Assembly (NCBI RefSeq): GCF_034314105.1
Contig: NZ_JAVIWJ010000001.1
Coordinates: forward strand, 4,200,001-4,264,000
Reading direction: 5' to 3'
Length of the DNA stretch: 64,000 bases
Source: Pseudomonas sp. AB6
GTDB lineage: Bacteria > Pseudomonadota > Gammaproteobacteria > Pseudomonadales > Pseudomonadaceae
Part shown: positions 34,309-43,494 of the stretch, piece by piece
How the letters are laid out: each line of letters starts with the position of its first letter
Numbering within the stretch: position 1 is the first letter of the stretch
Program-made: the position numbers and the translations under genes
Notes under the pieces: model-generated
Database searches by the model: none
What the model saw: the letters and a program-made list of their open reading frames with translations, nothing else
What the model was told of the DNA's origin: nothing

Positions 34309-35703
34309 CTAGCGAGTGGCTAACAGCGCTTCGCCGCGCACTACTGCGGCTTTGACTTGAACCGGTGCAGTGCCGCCGATGTGGTTACGCGCACCGACCG
34401 AACCTTCGAGAGTCAATACGGCGAACACGTCCTGGTCAATGTGATCGCTGAAAGTACGCAGCTCTTGCAGGCTCATCTCGGCCAGATCCTTACCACTTTC
34501 CACGCCATACTTCACAGCATGGCCAACGATTTCGTGGCAGTCGCGAAAAGGCAGGCCACGGCGCACTAAGTAATCAGCAAGGTCTGTGGCGGTGGAGAAG
34601 CCACGTAAAGCCGCTTCGCGCATAATCGCGTGCTTGGGTTTGATTGCCGGAATCATGTCGGCAAAAGCACGTAACGAATCGCGCAAAGTGTCGGCGGCGT
34701 CGAAAAGCGGTTCTTTGTCTTCTTGATTGTCCTTGTTGTAGGCCAAAGGCTGACCTTTCATCAAAGTCAGCAGGCCCATTAACGCACCAAATACTCGACC
34801 GCTTTTGCCGCGTACCAGTTCTGGTACATCAGGATTTTTCTTTTGCGGCATGATCGAGCTGCCGGTACAGAAGCGATCTGGTAGGTCAATGAACTGAAAC
34901 TGGGCGCTGGTCCACAACACCAACTCTTCGGAGAAGCGCGACAAGTGCATCATTGCAATGCTGGCTGCGGAACAAAATTCGATAGCGAAATCACGATCGG
35001 AAACACTGTCTAGTGAATTGCCACCCACGGCGTCAAAACCGAGCAGCTTGCAGACCATTTCGCGATCAATGGGGTAGGTCGTGCCCGCCAATGCAGCGCT
35101 TCCCAACGGCAAGCGATTGAGGCGCTTGCGACAGTCAACCAGGCGTTCGTAATCGCGGCTGAGCATCTCGAACCACGCCAACATGTGATGACCAAATGTC
35201 ACTGGTTGGGCGGTTTGCAAGTGCGTGAAGCCAGGCATGATGGTCTCGGCTTCGCGTTTGGCTTGCCCCAGCAGACCCTGTTGCAGGCGAGTGATCTCAG
35301 CCAGGATCAGATCGATTTCATCGCGCAGCCACAGACGAATATCGGTCGCGACCTGATCGTTACGACTGCGTCCGGTGTGCAGTTTCTTGCCAGTGACGCC
35401 AATGCGATCGGTCAGGCGCGCTTCGATATTCATGTGCACATCTTCAAGGTCGATGCGCCAGTCGAAATTGCCAGCCTGGATTTCGGTCTGGATATTGTTC
35501 AGGCCGTCGATGATCGCATCACGCTCTGCGTCAGTGAGAACGCCAATGTGGGCCAGCATCGTTGCATGGGCGATGGAGCCCATGATGTCGTGGCGATAGA
35601 GGCGCTGATCAAAAGTCACGGAGGCGGTGAAGCGGGCGACAAACGCGTCGACGGGTTCACTGAAGCGGCCGCCCCAGGACTGATTGGTCTTGTCGGTGCT
35701 CAT
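34309..35703 (-). CDS. argH: Argininosuccinate lyase
   Basis: 464 residues. Catalyses argininosuccinate to arginine and fumarate, the last step of arginine synthesis. The fumarase/aspartase superfamily signature is GSSIMPQKKNPD with the catalytic Ser in the flexible loop, and the N-terminal HTGRSRNDQV and the central TAQPVTFGHH carry substrate-binding residues. Length and all three conserved regions are normal. It is divergent from algZ across 142 bases, as in other pseudomonads. Confidence 0.97.
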   Translation of the reverse strand: MSTDKTNQSWGGRFSEPVDAFVARFTASVTFDQRLYRHDIMGSIAHATMLAHIGVLTDAERDAIIDGLNNIQTEIQAGNFDWRIDLEDVHMNIEARLTDRIGVTGKKLHTGRSRNDQVATDIRLWLRDEIDLILAEITRLQQGLLGQAKREAETIMPGFTHLQTAQPVTFGHHMLAWFEMLSRDYERLVDCRKRLNRLPLGSAALAGTTYPIDREMVCKLLGFDAVGGNSLDSVSDRDFAIEFCSAASIAMMHLSRFSEELVLWTSAQFQFIDLPDRFCTGSSIMPQKKNPDVPELVRGKSGRVFGALMGLLTLMKGQPLAYNKDNQEDKEPLFDAADTLRDSLRAFADMIPAIKPKHAIMREAALRGFSTATDLADYLVRRGLPFRDCHEIVGHAVKYGVESGKDLAEMSLQELRTFSDHIDQDVFAVLTLEGSVGARNHIGGTAPVQVKAAVVRGEALLATR

Positions 35704-35845
35704 GGATTCGCTCGTTAGCCTGCTGTTTGGTGTTTAAAAATGGGAGTGGCCGAGGTTGAGGCGGCGCTGGCGATAATAGCAGGGTTGCTGTTTTTTTATT
35801 CTTGGGTAGCTTGTCGCTAGGGTCGGCGGCGCAGAGACTGATGCG

Positions 35846-36928
35846 ATGCAAAATAGACAGCTGAAAACGGGGGCGGAGTCAGTGCCCGAAAAAGAATTTT
35901 TTCTACCTGAGCTGTGCGAGCCCCAGGCATTGTTGGTGTTGGTGGTTCTGGCTGAGCTATTGGTTATGGTTTTGGTGTTGGTCGAGCCCATGATTCCGGC
36001 ATTTAACTGGGTGCGATTCGCGCTGATTTCACTGTTTGTACAATGGATCGTTTTGCTTTCAGCCGCTTTGATGTGCGGGTTGCGCCCCTGGCTGGCACGC
36101 TTGCCACCAAGTGTCGCGGGTTTGCTGTGTTGCGGGTTGGTAGTGGGATTGACCCTGGCGTGCACGGCAGCGACAGAGTATTTCGAACTGGCGGGAACGG
36201 CGACGGTCGGACTGAGGGTAGAGCGGTATTTTCGCTATTCGCTGATTGCGCTGATCATGTCGGCATTGATGTTGCGTTACTTTTATCTGCAAAGTCTGTG
36301 GCGCAAGCAGCAGCAAGGTGAATTGCGCGCCAGGATCGAATCGCTGCAAGCGCGGATCCGGCCGCACTTTCTCTTTAACACGCTCAACAGTATTGCCAGT
36401 TTGGTCGCTAGCGATCCGATTAAGGCCGAACAAGCGGTATTGGACTTATCCGATTTGTTTCGTGCGAGTCTCGCCAAGCCTGGAAATTTTGTTACATGGA
36501 GTGACGAACTTGAATTGGCAAAACGTTATCTTTCGATTGAGCAATATCGTCTCGGCGAGCGTCTACAGTTGGACTGGGTAGTGAGTGCAATTCCAGACGA
36601 CTTGCCCATTCCACAGCTAACCTTGCAGCCATTACTTGAGAATGCCTTGCTCTACGGCATTGCACCGCGTGTTGAAGGCGGCGTAGTCAGGGTCGAAGCA
36701 ACCTATAAAGAGGGGGAGTTTATATTGTGCGTCAGCAATCCCTATGACGAAGTCGCCAAAACGCAGACTTCCAACGGCACCCATCAGGCACTCGTGAACA
36801 TTGGTGCGCGAATTACGGCACTTTTTGGCCCGCGCGCCAGTCTGAGCGTGGAACGTCGTGATGGTCGTCACTTCACCTGTCTACGCTATCCTTGTGCGAG
36901 ACTCACGCAGGAAGCCAAAGCAATATGA
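35846..36928 (+). CDS. algZ: AlgZ/FimS sensor histidine kinase
   Basis: 360 residues. Several N-terminal membrane helices (~25-160) precede the phosphoacceptor region ARIRPHFLFNTLNSIASLV with its His in RPHFLFN, the LytS-type H-box. The ATP region has the N-box LQPLLENALLYGI, but the G-box (GTHQALVNIGARI) departs from GxGxGLxN, consistent with the known poor autokinase of FimS. It regulates AlgR for alginate, twitching, and other virulence traits. It overlaps algR by four bases. Confidence 0.95.
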   Translation: MQNRQLKTGAESVPEKEFFLPELCEPQALLVLVVLAELLVMVLVLVEPMIPAFNWVRFALISLFVQWIVLLSAALMCGLRPWLARLPPSVAGLLCCGLVVGLTLACTAATEYFELAGTATVGLRVERYFRYSLIALIMSALMLRYFYLQSLWRKQQQGELRARIESLQARIRPHFLFNTLNSIASLVASDPIKAEQAVLDLSDLFRASLAKPGNFVTWSDELELAKRYLSIEQYRLGERLQLDWVVSAIPDDLPIPQLTLQPLLENALLYGIAPRVEGGVVRVEATYKEGEFILCVSNPYDEVAKTQTSNGTHQALVNIGARITALFGPRASLSVERRDGRHFTCLRYPCARLTQEAKAI

Positions 36929-37671
36929 ATGTCCTGATCGTTGATGACGAACCCCTGGCCCGTGAGCGACTGAGTCGCTTGGTCAGTGAAATCGAGGGTT
37001 ACAGAGTCCTCGAACCCAGCGCTACGAATGGCGAAGAAGCCTTGGCGCTGATCGATAGCCTTAAACCGGATGTAGTGCTGCTCGATATCCGTATGCCAGG
37101 TCTGGACGGTCTTCAGGTGGCCGCCAAATTGTGCGAGCGCGAGACGCCGCCCGCAGTTGTTTTCTGCACCGCTCACGACGAATTTGCCCTAGAGGCTTTT
37201 CAGGTAAGCGCTGTGGGGTACTTGGTTAAACCGGTACGAGCGGAGCATTTGCTTGAGGCGTTGAAAAAAGCCGAGCGGCCCAATCGTGTCCAGCTTGCAG
37301 CCATGACCCGACCTGCTGCTGAAACGGGTAGCGGTCCGCGTAGCCATATCAGTGCCCGAACCCGTAAGGGGATTGAGCTGATACCACTGGATCAGGTAGT
37401 TTTTTTCATTGCTGATCATAAGTACGTGACCCTGCGCCACGAAGGCGGCGAGGTGTTACTGGATGAGCCGCTCAAGGCGTTGGAAGATGAGTTCGGCGAC
37501 CGGTTTGTACGCATCCACCGCAATGCGCTGGTCGCGCGGGATCGCATTGAGCGCTTGCAACGTACGCCGCTGGGACATTTCCAGCTGTTCCTGCGTGGTC
37601 TTAACGGCGACGCGCTGATCGTCAGCCGACGCCACGTAGCGGGTGTGCGGAAAATGATGCAGCAGCTTTAA
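36925..37671 (+). CDS. algR: AlgR response regulator (LytTR type)
   Basis: 248 residues from ATG 36925, overlapping the algZ stop (ATGA). The receiver has the phosphoacceptor Asp54 in VVLLDIRMPGLDG and the acidic pocket at Asp7-Asp8. After a linker, the C-terminal LytTR DNA-binding domain (~145-248) reads through IELIPLDQVVFFIADHKYVT and RIHRNALVARDRI. It controls alginate, type IV pili and biofilm genes. The adjoining hemC is often linked in these genomes, with the transcription start between them unmarked here. Confidence 0.97.
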   Translation: MNVLIVDDEPLARERLSRLVSEIEGYRVLEPSATNGEEALALIDSLKPDVVLLDIRMPGLDGLQVAAKLCERETPPAVVFCTAHDEFALEAFQVSAVGYLVKPVRAEHLLEALKKAERPNRVQLAAMTRPAAETGSGPRSHISARTRKGIELIPLDQVVFFIADHKYVTLRHEGGEVLLDEPLKALEDEFGDRFVRIHRNALVARDRIERLQRTPLGHFQLFLRGLNGDALIVSRRHVAGVRKMMQQL

Positions 37672-37852
37672 GTGGCGCGACGTGTCACGTAACCGCGATT
37701 TCCCTTCGCGATTGGATACGCTCTGGCAGGGTTTTTACTGCTTCGCAGGAGCAGATATCAATCTGCCTGACGTGCCGCTTCAAGCTGACGCACGCCGGTG
37801 GGGCCTTGCAGCTGTTATTATCCGGAGCATCTACTCAAGTACGGATTGATCC

Positions 37853-38794
37853 ATGTTCACTCGCGAAATTCGCATCGCTACCCGAAAAAGTGCGTTGGCC
37901 TTATGGCAGGCCGAATATGTCAAAGCCCGCCTTGAAGATTTTCATCCTGGATTGATCGTGACTTTGGTGCCCATGGTCAGCCGTGCTGACAAGTTGCTCG
38001 ACTCACCCTTGTCCAAGATTGGTGGCAAGGGTTTGTTCGTCAAAGAGCTGGAAACAGCCATGCTTGAGGGTAATGCCGACATCGCGGTGCACTCGATGAA
38101 AGACGTTCCGATGGACTTCCCTGAAGGTCTTGGTCTGTTCTGTATCTGCGAGCGCGAAGACGCCCGCGACGCGTTTGTCTCCAACACTTTTGCTAGCCTG
38201 GATCAACTGCCTGCGGGCAGCATTGTCGGAACATCGAGCTTGCGTCGTCAGGCGCAACTGCTGTCGCGACGGCCGGATCTGCAGATTCGTTTCCTGCGCG
38301 GCAATGTAAACACCCGCTTGGCCAAACTGGATGCGGGTGAGTACGACGCGATTATTCTTGCGGCGGCTGGTTTGATTCGATTGGGCTTTGAAGGGCGTAT
38401 CACCGCGCCAATCAGCATCGAAGACGGATTACCGTCAGGTGGTCAAGGCGCGGTGGCAATCGAATGCCGCACGGCTGATAGCGAAATTCAAGCCTTGCTC
38501 GTGCCTCTCAATCACGCTGATACCTCGGTGCGGGTGACCGCAGAACGAGCTTTGAACAAGCACCTCAATGGGGGCTGCCAAGTGCCCATCGCTTGTTACG
38601 CGGTGCTGGAAGGTGAGCAGATCTGGCTACGCGGAATGGTCGGCGATCCAGAAGGCGGCCTTCTTCTAAACGCGGATGCCCGGGGCCCTCGAGCTAACCC
38701 TGACGCACTGGGTGTCCAGGTTGCCGAAGCGTTGTTGGCCCAAGGTGCACAAGCTATTTTGCAAAAAGTATACGGCGAGGCGGGCGCAGAGTGA
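37853..38794 (+). CDS. hemC: Porphobilinogen deaminase
   Basis: 313 residues. Polymerises four porphobilinogen units to hydroxymethylbilane, the haem pathway. The dipyrromethane-cofactor cysteine is Cys242 in NKHLNGGCQVP, and the substrate-binding GTSSLRRQAQL and VHSMKDVPM motifs are intact. It is the first gene of hemC-hemD-hemX-hemY, 181 bases after algR, and overlaps hemD by four bases. Confidence 0.98.
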   Translation: MFTREIRIATRKSALALWQAEYVKARLEDFHPGLIVTLVPMVSRADKLLDSPLSKIGGKGLFVKELETAMLEGNADIAVHSMKDVPMDFPEGLGLFCICEREDARDAFVSNTFASLDQLPAGSIVGTSSLRRQAQLLSRRPDLQIRFLRGNVNTRLAKLDAGEYDAIILAAAGLIRLGFEGRITAPISIEDGLPSGGQGAVAIECRTADSEIQALLVPLNHADTSVRVTAERALNKHLNGGCQVPIACYAVLEGEQIWLRGMVGDPEGGLLLNADARGPRANPDALGVQVAEALLAQGAQAILQKVYGEAGAE

Positions 38795-39558
38795 CGGCTT
38801 GGCGACTGCTGCTGACGCGTCCCGCGCAGGAGTCAGCCGCGCTGGCGACCTTGCTGGGTGACGTTGGCGTCTATAGCAGCAGCCTGCCATTGCTGGACAT
38901 CGAACCGCTACCAATCACCGGTGCGCAGCGCTCGATGATTTTCGATCTGGACCTTTACTCCGTTGTCATCGTCGTCAGCAAGCCGGCTGCACGCCTGGCT
39001 TTGTTGTTGATTGATGAGATCTGGCCGCAGCCGCCCATTCAACGGTGGTTCACGGTCGGCGCTGCGACCGCGCAGATTCTCGAAGAATATGGCCTGGACG
39101 TCGCCTATCCCCAAGGCGGTGAAGACAGCGAAGCCTTGCTCGAATTGGCACCCCTGAAAGAAACTTTGGCATCGCCTGGCGCGCGGGTACTAATTCTTCG
39201 TGGTGAAGGTGGTAGGGAACTGTTGGCCGAGCGCTTGCGTGGACTGGGCGCAAGTGTCGATTATCTCCCGTTGTACCGCCGCACCTTGCCCAGCTACGCT
39301 GCGTCTGAGCTGCCACGCCGTATTGAAGCGGAACGCCTGAACGGTGTGGTGGTCAGCAGTGGACAGGGTTTTGAACACTTGCGCATATTAGCAGGCGATG
39401 CCTGGCCGGATGTGGCACGGTTACCTTTATTTGTACCGAGCCCTCGGGTCGCCGAACTGGCGTATGCGGCGGGGGCCCAGACAGTTGTGGATTGTCGTGG
39501 CGCTAATGCCACGGCTTTGCTGGCGGCGTTACGGGCACAGCCGGAACCTGCCCTCTAG
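38791..39558 (+). CDS. hemD: Uroporphyrinogen-III synthase
   Basis: 255 residues from GTG 38791, overlapping the hemC stop. The family has low sequence conservation; the two alpha/beta lobes are seen as TAWRLLLTRPAQESAALA at the start and the central FTVGAATAQILEEYGLDV, plus VVVSSGQGFEHL. It cyclises and flips ring D of hydroxymethylbilane to uroporphyrinogen III. Assigned from operon position and these motifs. Confidence 0.95.
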   Translation: MTAWRLLLTRPAQESAALATLLGDVGVYSSSLPLLDIEPLPITGAQRSMIFDLDLYSVVIVVSKPAARLALLLIDEIWPQPPIQRWFTVGAATAQILEEYGLDVAYPQGGEDSEALLELAPLKETLASPGARVLILRGEGGRELLAERLRGLGASVDYLPLYRRTLPSYAASELPRRIEAERLNGVVVSSGQGFEHLRILAGDAWPDVARLPLFVPSPRVAELAYAAGAQTVVDCRGANATALLAALRAQPEPAL

Positions 39559-39633
39559 GCGTAGCGATGATGGCCTCATTCAGAGCAGCGTTGTCTTCGA
39601 AGTGATGTGCGCCCTAATGCAAAGGATGAATAC

Positions 39634-40755
39634 GTGAGCGAAACAGTTTTGCCCAAAGAACAACTTGAACCGGTGATTGAGGTGCCTGCGCCAAACCCGA
39701 ATACTCCTTCGAAGAACCGTGGCAGCGGCCTTGTGATCTTGGCTTTGTTGCTGGGCGTTGCGGGTATCGCGGTTGGCGGTTGGGGGGTGTGGCAGGTGCG
39801 TAGCCTCCAAGCAGGTCATCAACAGCAGTTGTCCCAATTACAGGACATTGGCACGCAGACGCAGACGCTCAAGCAGGGTGAGCAGCAATTGTCCGCACGA
39901 CTGGCGCAAATGCCACCCCCAGCGGAGTTGGAAGACCGCCGGCGTCTGGTGGCTCAACTTCAAAGCGATCAGCAGCGGTTGAGTCAACGCTTGGAGACTG
40001 TGCTGGGTGCCAGTCGCCAAGATTGGCGATTGGCCGAGGCCGAGCACTTGCTGCGGTTGGCCAGCCTGCGTTTATCGGCGTTGCAGGATATCAACAGCGC
40101 GTTGGCCTTGGTTCAAGGTGCCGATCAGATTCTGCAAGAGCAGGATGATCCAGGTTCGTTCGGCGCCCGCGAGCAATTGGCCAAAAGCCTGGCCGCATTG
40201 CGTAGCGTCGAACAGCCGGATCGTACCGGACTGTTCTTGCAACTTGGGGCCTTGCGTAATCAGGTTCTTCAGCTCAACACCTTGGCGCCCGAGTATCAGG
40301 ACAAAGGTGAATCACTGCTGGGTCTAACTGCTGCCGGCGATGCCACCCAAAGCCGTTGGGCGCAATGGTGGGATCAGATCTCGCATTACATCCGTATTGA
40401 CTTCAACGCCGACAAAGACATCCGTCCGTTACTGGCTGGGCAGAGTCTGACTCAGGTTCGACTGGCCTTGAGTCTGACGCTGGAACAGGCGCAATGGGCA
40501 GCGCTCAATGGCGAGCCCAAGGTCTACGCCCAAGCGCTGGCGGAAGCGCGCAACGTCCTGCAAAACAACTTCAACAAAGACAATCCGCAGAACAAGGTGC
40601 TTGATGACCAACTGCAAGCGCTGACAACGCAGCCTGTGGCAGTAATTACACCTGATTTGGCGCGAAGCCTGAGTTCGGTGCAGGCCTACCTTGAGCAACG
40701 TCATGTCGCCGCAAATAAGCCTGACGCACAAGCCAAGCAGGAGACCAGCCCATGA
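39634..40755 (+). CDS. hemX: HemX-type membrane protein of the haem operon
   Basis: 373 residues from GTG 39634 with AAAGGATGA before it. A disordered N-terminus is followed by one membrane helix (GLVILALLLGVAGIAVGGWG, ~30-52), then a long coiled coil (Gln/Leu rich, ~55-130) and a helical domain with WRLAEAEHLLRLASLRL. Proteins of this kind are often annotated as uroporphyrinogen C-methyltransferase, but no methyltransferase motif is visible. The role may be to organise haem enzymes at the membrane, which is conjecture. It overlaps hemY by four bases. Confidence 0.92.
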   Translation: MSETVLPKEQLEPVIEVPAPNPNTPSKNRGSGLVILALLLGVAGIAVGGWGVWQVRSLQAGHQQQLSQLQDIGTQTQTLKQGEQQLSARLAQMPPPAELEDRRRLVAQLQSDQQRLSQRLETVLGASRQDWRLAEAEHLLRLASLRLSALQDINSALALVQGADQILQEQDDPGSFGAREQLAKSLAALRSVEQPDRTGLFLQLGALRNQVLQLNTLAPEYQDKGESLLGLTAAGDATQSRWAQWWDQISHYIRIDFNADKDIRPLLAGQSLTQVRLALSLTLEQAQWAALNGEPKVYAQALAEARNVLQNNFNKDNPQNKVLDDQLQALTTQPVAVITPDLARSLSSVQAYLEQRHVAANKPDAQAKQETSP

Positions 40756-41990
40756 AACGTGTGTACCTGATTCTGTTTGCGGTAATCGCCGTCGCGGCAT
40801 TGATTGGCGTGGCCATTTCCCAACAGTCGGGCTATGTGTTGATTTCGTATCAAAACTTTCGCTACGAATCGAGCCTGTGGGCAACGTTAGGGCTACTGCT
40901 GCTTATTTGGCTGGTGGTATTTGTGGTGCGGGTTTTATTGAACCTGGTCACAACTTCCAGTGGGGTGGTCAATCCATGGTCGCGGCGTAACCGCAGTCGT
41001 CGAGTGCAGCAGGCGATCGAGCAAGGTCAACTGGACCTCGCCGAAGGCCGTTGGGCTAGCGCGCAAGGTCATCTTCAGCGCGCGGCTGAGGCTGACCGTC
41101 AGCCGCTGCTGTACTACCTTGGCGCAGCGCGAGCGGCGAATGAGCTCGGTCGCTACGAAGACAGTGACAGCCTGCTAGAGCGTGCCCTGGAGCGGCAACC
41201 GCATGCAGAACTGGCTATCGCGTTAAGTCACGCGCAGTTGCAGTTGGATCGCGGCGATAACGACGGTGCACGGGCCACTCTGGAGGCCATGCATGAACGC
41301 CACCCACGCAACCCACAAGTACTGCGCCAATTGCAACGTCTTTATCAGCAGCAACAGGATTGGGCTGCGCTGATTCGGCTGATGCCCGAGCTGCGAAAGG
41401 ACAAGGTACTGCCTTCGGCGGAACTGCTTGAGCTAGAGCGCCGGGCTTGGGGTGAAAATCTGACGCTCGCGGCGCACCGCGAACTGGAAGGCGAGGCTGG
41501 ACTCCAGTCGCTCAACAACGCTTGGAAACAACTTTCCTCCGCGCAACGGCAGGAACCGCCTCTGGTTCTGGCCTATGCCGAGCAATTACGTCAATTAGGC
41601 GCCGACGGAGAAGCAGAGGAGGTGCTGCGAGGGGCGCTCAAGCGTGATTACAACAGTCATTTGGCGCGTTTCTACGGACTCTTGCGCGGCAATGATCCCG
41701 CCCGGCAGTTGCAAATGGCCGAAGGCTGGCTCAAACAACATCCCGCCGATCCAAGCCTGCTGTTGACACTTGGACGTCTGTGCCTTCAAAGCAGTTTATG
41801 GGGTAAAGCGCGTGACTATCTGGAAGACAGTTTGCGCTTGCAGCGTAATCCGGAGGCATGCGCGGAATTGGCGCGACTCTTAGCGCAACTGGGCGAAACG
41901 GACCGAAGTAACCAACTGTTTCAGGAAGGTCTTGGGTTACTTGACGAGCGTTTGCTGGCGAGGCCGCTTCCCGCGTTAGCGAGGGCGTAA
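40752..41990 (+). CDS. hemY: HemY-type TPR membrane protein
   Basis: 412 residues. Two N-terminal membrane helices (LILFAVIAVAALIGVAIS and WATLGLLLLIWLVVFVVR) form the HemY_N domain; the remainder is alpha-solenoid with TPR-like repeats (for example YYLGAARAANELGRYEDS and the 34-residue units after ~140). Pseudomonad and E. coli HemY is not the Bacillus protoporphyrinogen oxidase of the same name; its role in late haem synthesis is not settled. It is the last gene of the operon. Confidence 0.93.
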   Translation: MKRVYLILFAVIAVAALIGVAISQQSGYVLISYQNFRYESSLWATLGLLLLIWLVVFVVRVLLNLVTTSSGVVNPWSRRNRSRRVQQAIEQGQLDLAEGRWASAQGHLQRAAEADRQPLLYYLGAARAANELGRYEDSDSLLERALERQPHAELAIALSHAQLQLDRGDNDGARATLEAMHERHPRNPQVLRQLQRLYQQQQDWAALIRLMPELRKDKVLPSAELLELERRAWGENLTLAAHRELEGEAGLQSLNNAWKQLSSAQRQEPPLVLAYAEQLRQLGADGEAEEVLRGALKRDYNSHLARFYGLLRGNDPARQLQMAEGWLKQHPADPSLLLTLGRLCLQSSLWGKARDYLEDSLRLQRNPEACAELARLLAQLGETDRSNQLFQEGLGLLDERLLARPLPALARA

Positions 41991-42237
41991 CCCTTGAGGG
42001 GGGGCGTCGTGAGCGCGGGCTCCTACGTCCTTGCTGGAACAGTTTGACAGCTAGCTTGTAGGACGTTTCCAGTCTGTTGGTAGCCGAACGGGGATATTTT
42101 TCATAGCCGGTATAAAGTCCTACAGACCACGTCATTAGGGGCTTACGGCATTGCAGACGTATCCGTACGCTGATGCCTTGAAACGTTCAGATGCTTTCTC
42201 TACCGTAGGTGCCCTCGCATTCTGTAACGGATCCGCC
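41991..42237. other. hemY-dsbB intergenic region with a short inverted repeat
   Basis: 247 bases without a supported gene. TGTAGGAC at 42057-42064 is matched by GTCCTACA at 42117-42124, an eight-base inverted repeat around 52 bases, similar in ends to REP-type elements of this genus. I see no clear promoter for dsbB. Confidence 0.4.
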
Positions 42238-42749
42238 ATGCAATTGGCTCGCTCGCGTCCCCTGTTTTTTTGGCGTTCATAGCCTGTGCGCTTGTTATCG
42301 GCATTGCGCTGTTTCTTGAGTATGAGGCGGGGCTGACACCCTGTGCTTTGTGCATTCTTCAACGCACCTGTGTGGTTACGTTCGGCGTCATTTCGTTGAT
42401 CGCTTACCTGCATGCGCCTGGCAAGCTTGCTTGGCAGATTTATTCTTCAATGCTGCTGCTTATTGCCTTGGCTGGTGCAATGATTGCGGGGCGACAGGTT
42501 TGGTTGCAGACGATACCGGCTCAAGATTCAATGTCATGCTTGCCAGGTTTCGAGTATTTGTTTGAAATAATGTCTATTAGCCAAGCCTTATCGCGCCTTT
42601 TCGAGAGTGGGGTAAATTGCGATGAGGTCACTTGGACACTGTTTGAAATGAGTGTTCCTGAATGGAGTCTGCTGGCCTTCGTAGGTTTGATTGTGTTCGC
42701 AACCTATCAGTTGTTTCAACGTGAGCCTGCTAGCGTAGACCACGAATAG
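42238..42749 (+). pseudogene. dsbB: Disulfide-bond oxidoreductase DsbB, with an apparent -1 frameshift
   Basis: The protein from about 42270 on is a complete DsbB: four membrane helices, the first redox pair in LTPCALCILQR and the second in SMSCLPGF and VNCDEV. The normal N-terminus MQLARSRPLFF is encoded by an upstream ATG at 42238 in another frame, which stops at 42280-42282. One extra T in the run of seven T at 42265-42271 would join both parts into a normal ~170-residue protein. Thus the gene is broken by a one-base deletion, is read by slippage, begins at an internal TTG, or the base is a sequencing error. DsbB re-oxidises DsbA and passes electrons to quinones. It sits between hemY and algQ, the usual pseudomonad position. 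Confidence 0.85.
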
Positions 42750-42967
42750 TCGAATTCCCAAGCCCTTCAAGATTAAACACTTGTATGAACTTTCTCTCCT
42801 GCGTACCTTGATGGGGTTGGTGTGCGGGCATAATCTGGTCCGTACGCGTTATTGGAAATATGGCGTTTATGTGGCTTCATCAGACCCGTCTCTAACCCAG
42901 AGACGTACTAGAAGTCTGGGGAGGCGGTACACAGCCGCATGACCCTGAAGGGAAGAGAGAAACCATC
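42750..42967. other. dsbB-algQ gap
   Basis: 218 bases. No gene and no strong promoter motif found. GGGAAGAGAGAAACC directly before ATG 42968 is a good ribosome site for algQ. Confidence 0.5.
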
Positions 42968-43441
42968 ATGCTGGAAAGTTGCAAGAATGCTCAGGAGCGT
43001 TGGGGCGGAGTTCATAAGCTGATTGATCGCTGGCTTGACGACCGCCAACAGCTTGTACGCGACTACGATGCACTCGGCGATACGCCGGAAGCATTGGCTG
43101 CAGACCGCGAAGCCCTCCAGGATTTCTGTAGAGTTTTGGTCGACTATGTTTCGGCCGGGCATTTCGAAGTCTACGAACAGTTGACCAGTGAGGCGAAGGC
43201 CTTCAACGACGAGCGTGGCCTGGATCTGGCCAAACAAATCTATCCTCGAATCGACGTCATTACAGAGTTTGCGTTAGCATTTAACGACCGCTGTGACAAA
43301 GGTGATTGCTCTGACGCGAACCTCGTTGCTGCAGAGTTTAAAAAGCTTGGCAATCTGTTGCACGAACGCTTCGAACTCGAAGACTGCCTGATCGAAGTGC
43401 TGCACAACTCCCACAAGACGCCTGACGCTATTGAGGTCTGA
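42968..43441 (+). CDS. algQ: AlgQ (Rsd-family anti-sigma-70 factor)
   Basis: 157 residues. It belongs to the Rsd/AlgQ family of helical proteins that bind sigma-70 and free core RNA polymerase for alternative sigma factors; in P. aeruginosa AlgQ influences alginate and siderophore genes. The alignment-worthy segments are MLESCKNAQERWGGVHKLID, QDFCRVLVDYVSAGHFEVY and the tail region LGNLLHERFELEDCLIEVL, which carries family-conserved residues. The strong upstream ribosome site fixes the start. Confidence 0.95.
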   Translation: MLESCKNAQERWGGVHKLIDRWLDDRQQLVRDYDALGDTPEALAADREALQDFCRVLVDYVSAGHFEVYEQLTSEAKAFNDERGLDLAKQIYPRIDVITEFALAFNDRCDKGDCSDANLVAAEFKKLGNLLHERFELEDCLIEVLHNSHKTPDAIEV

Positions 43442-43494
43442 CGTCTGCGATTGCCCCGGGTGCGCTCCCGGCGCCCCGGTTGTTGCTGGTCCTG

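Noticed and set aside
42057..42124. Inverted repeat as insertion-sequence ends
   Set aside because: Only 8 bp long with 52 bp between and no transposase or target duplication; could be chance or a REP relic.
42238..42282. Fourteen-codon ORF from ATG 42238 as a leader peptide
   Set aside because: Its sequence is the expected N-terminus of DsbB and ends at a homopolymer, so a frameshift is the simpler explanation.
43456..43471. CCGGG hairpin after algQ as a terminator
   Set aside because: Short stem and no T tract on either strand; mentioned only as a weak structure.
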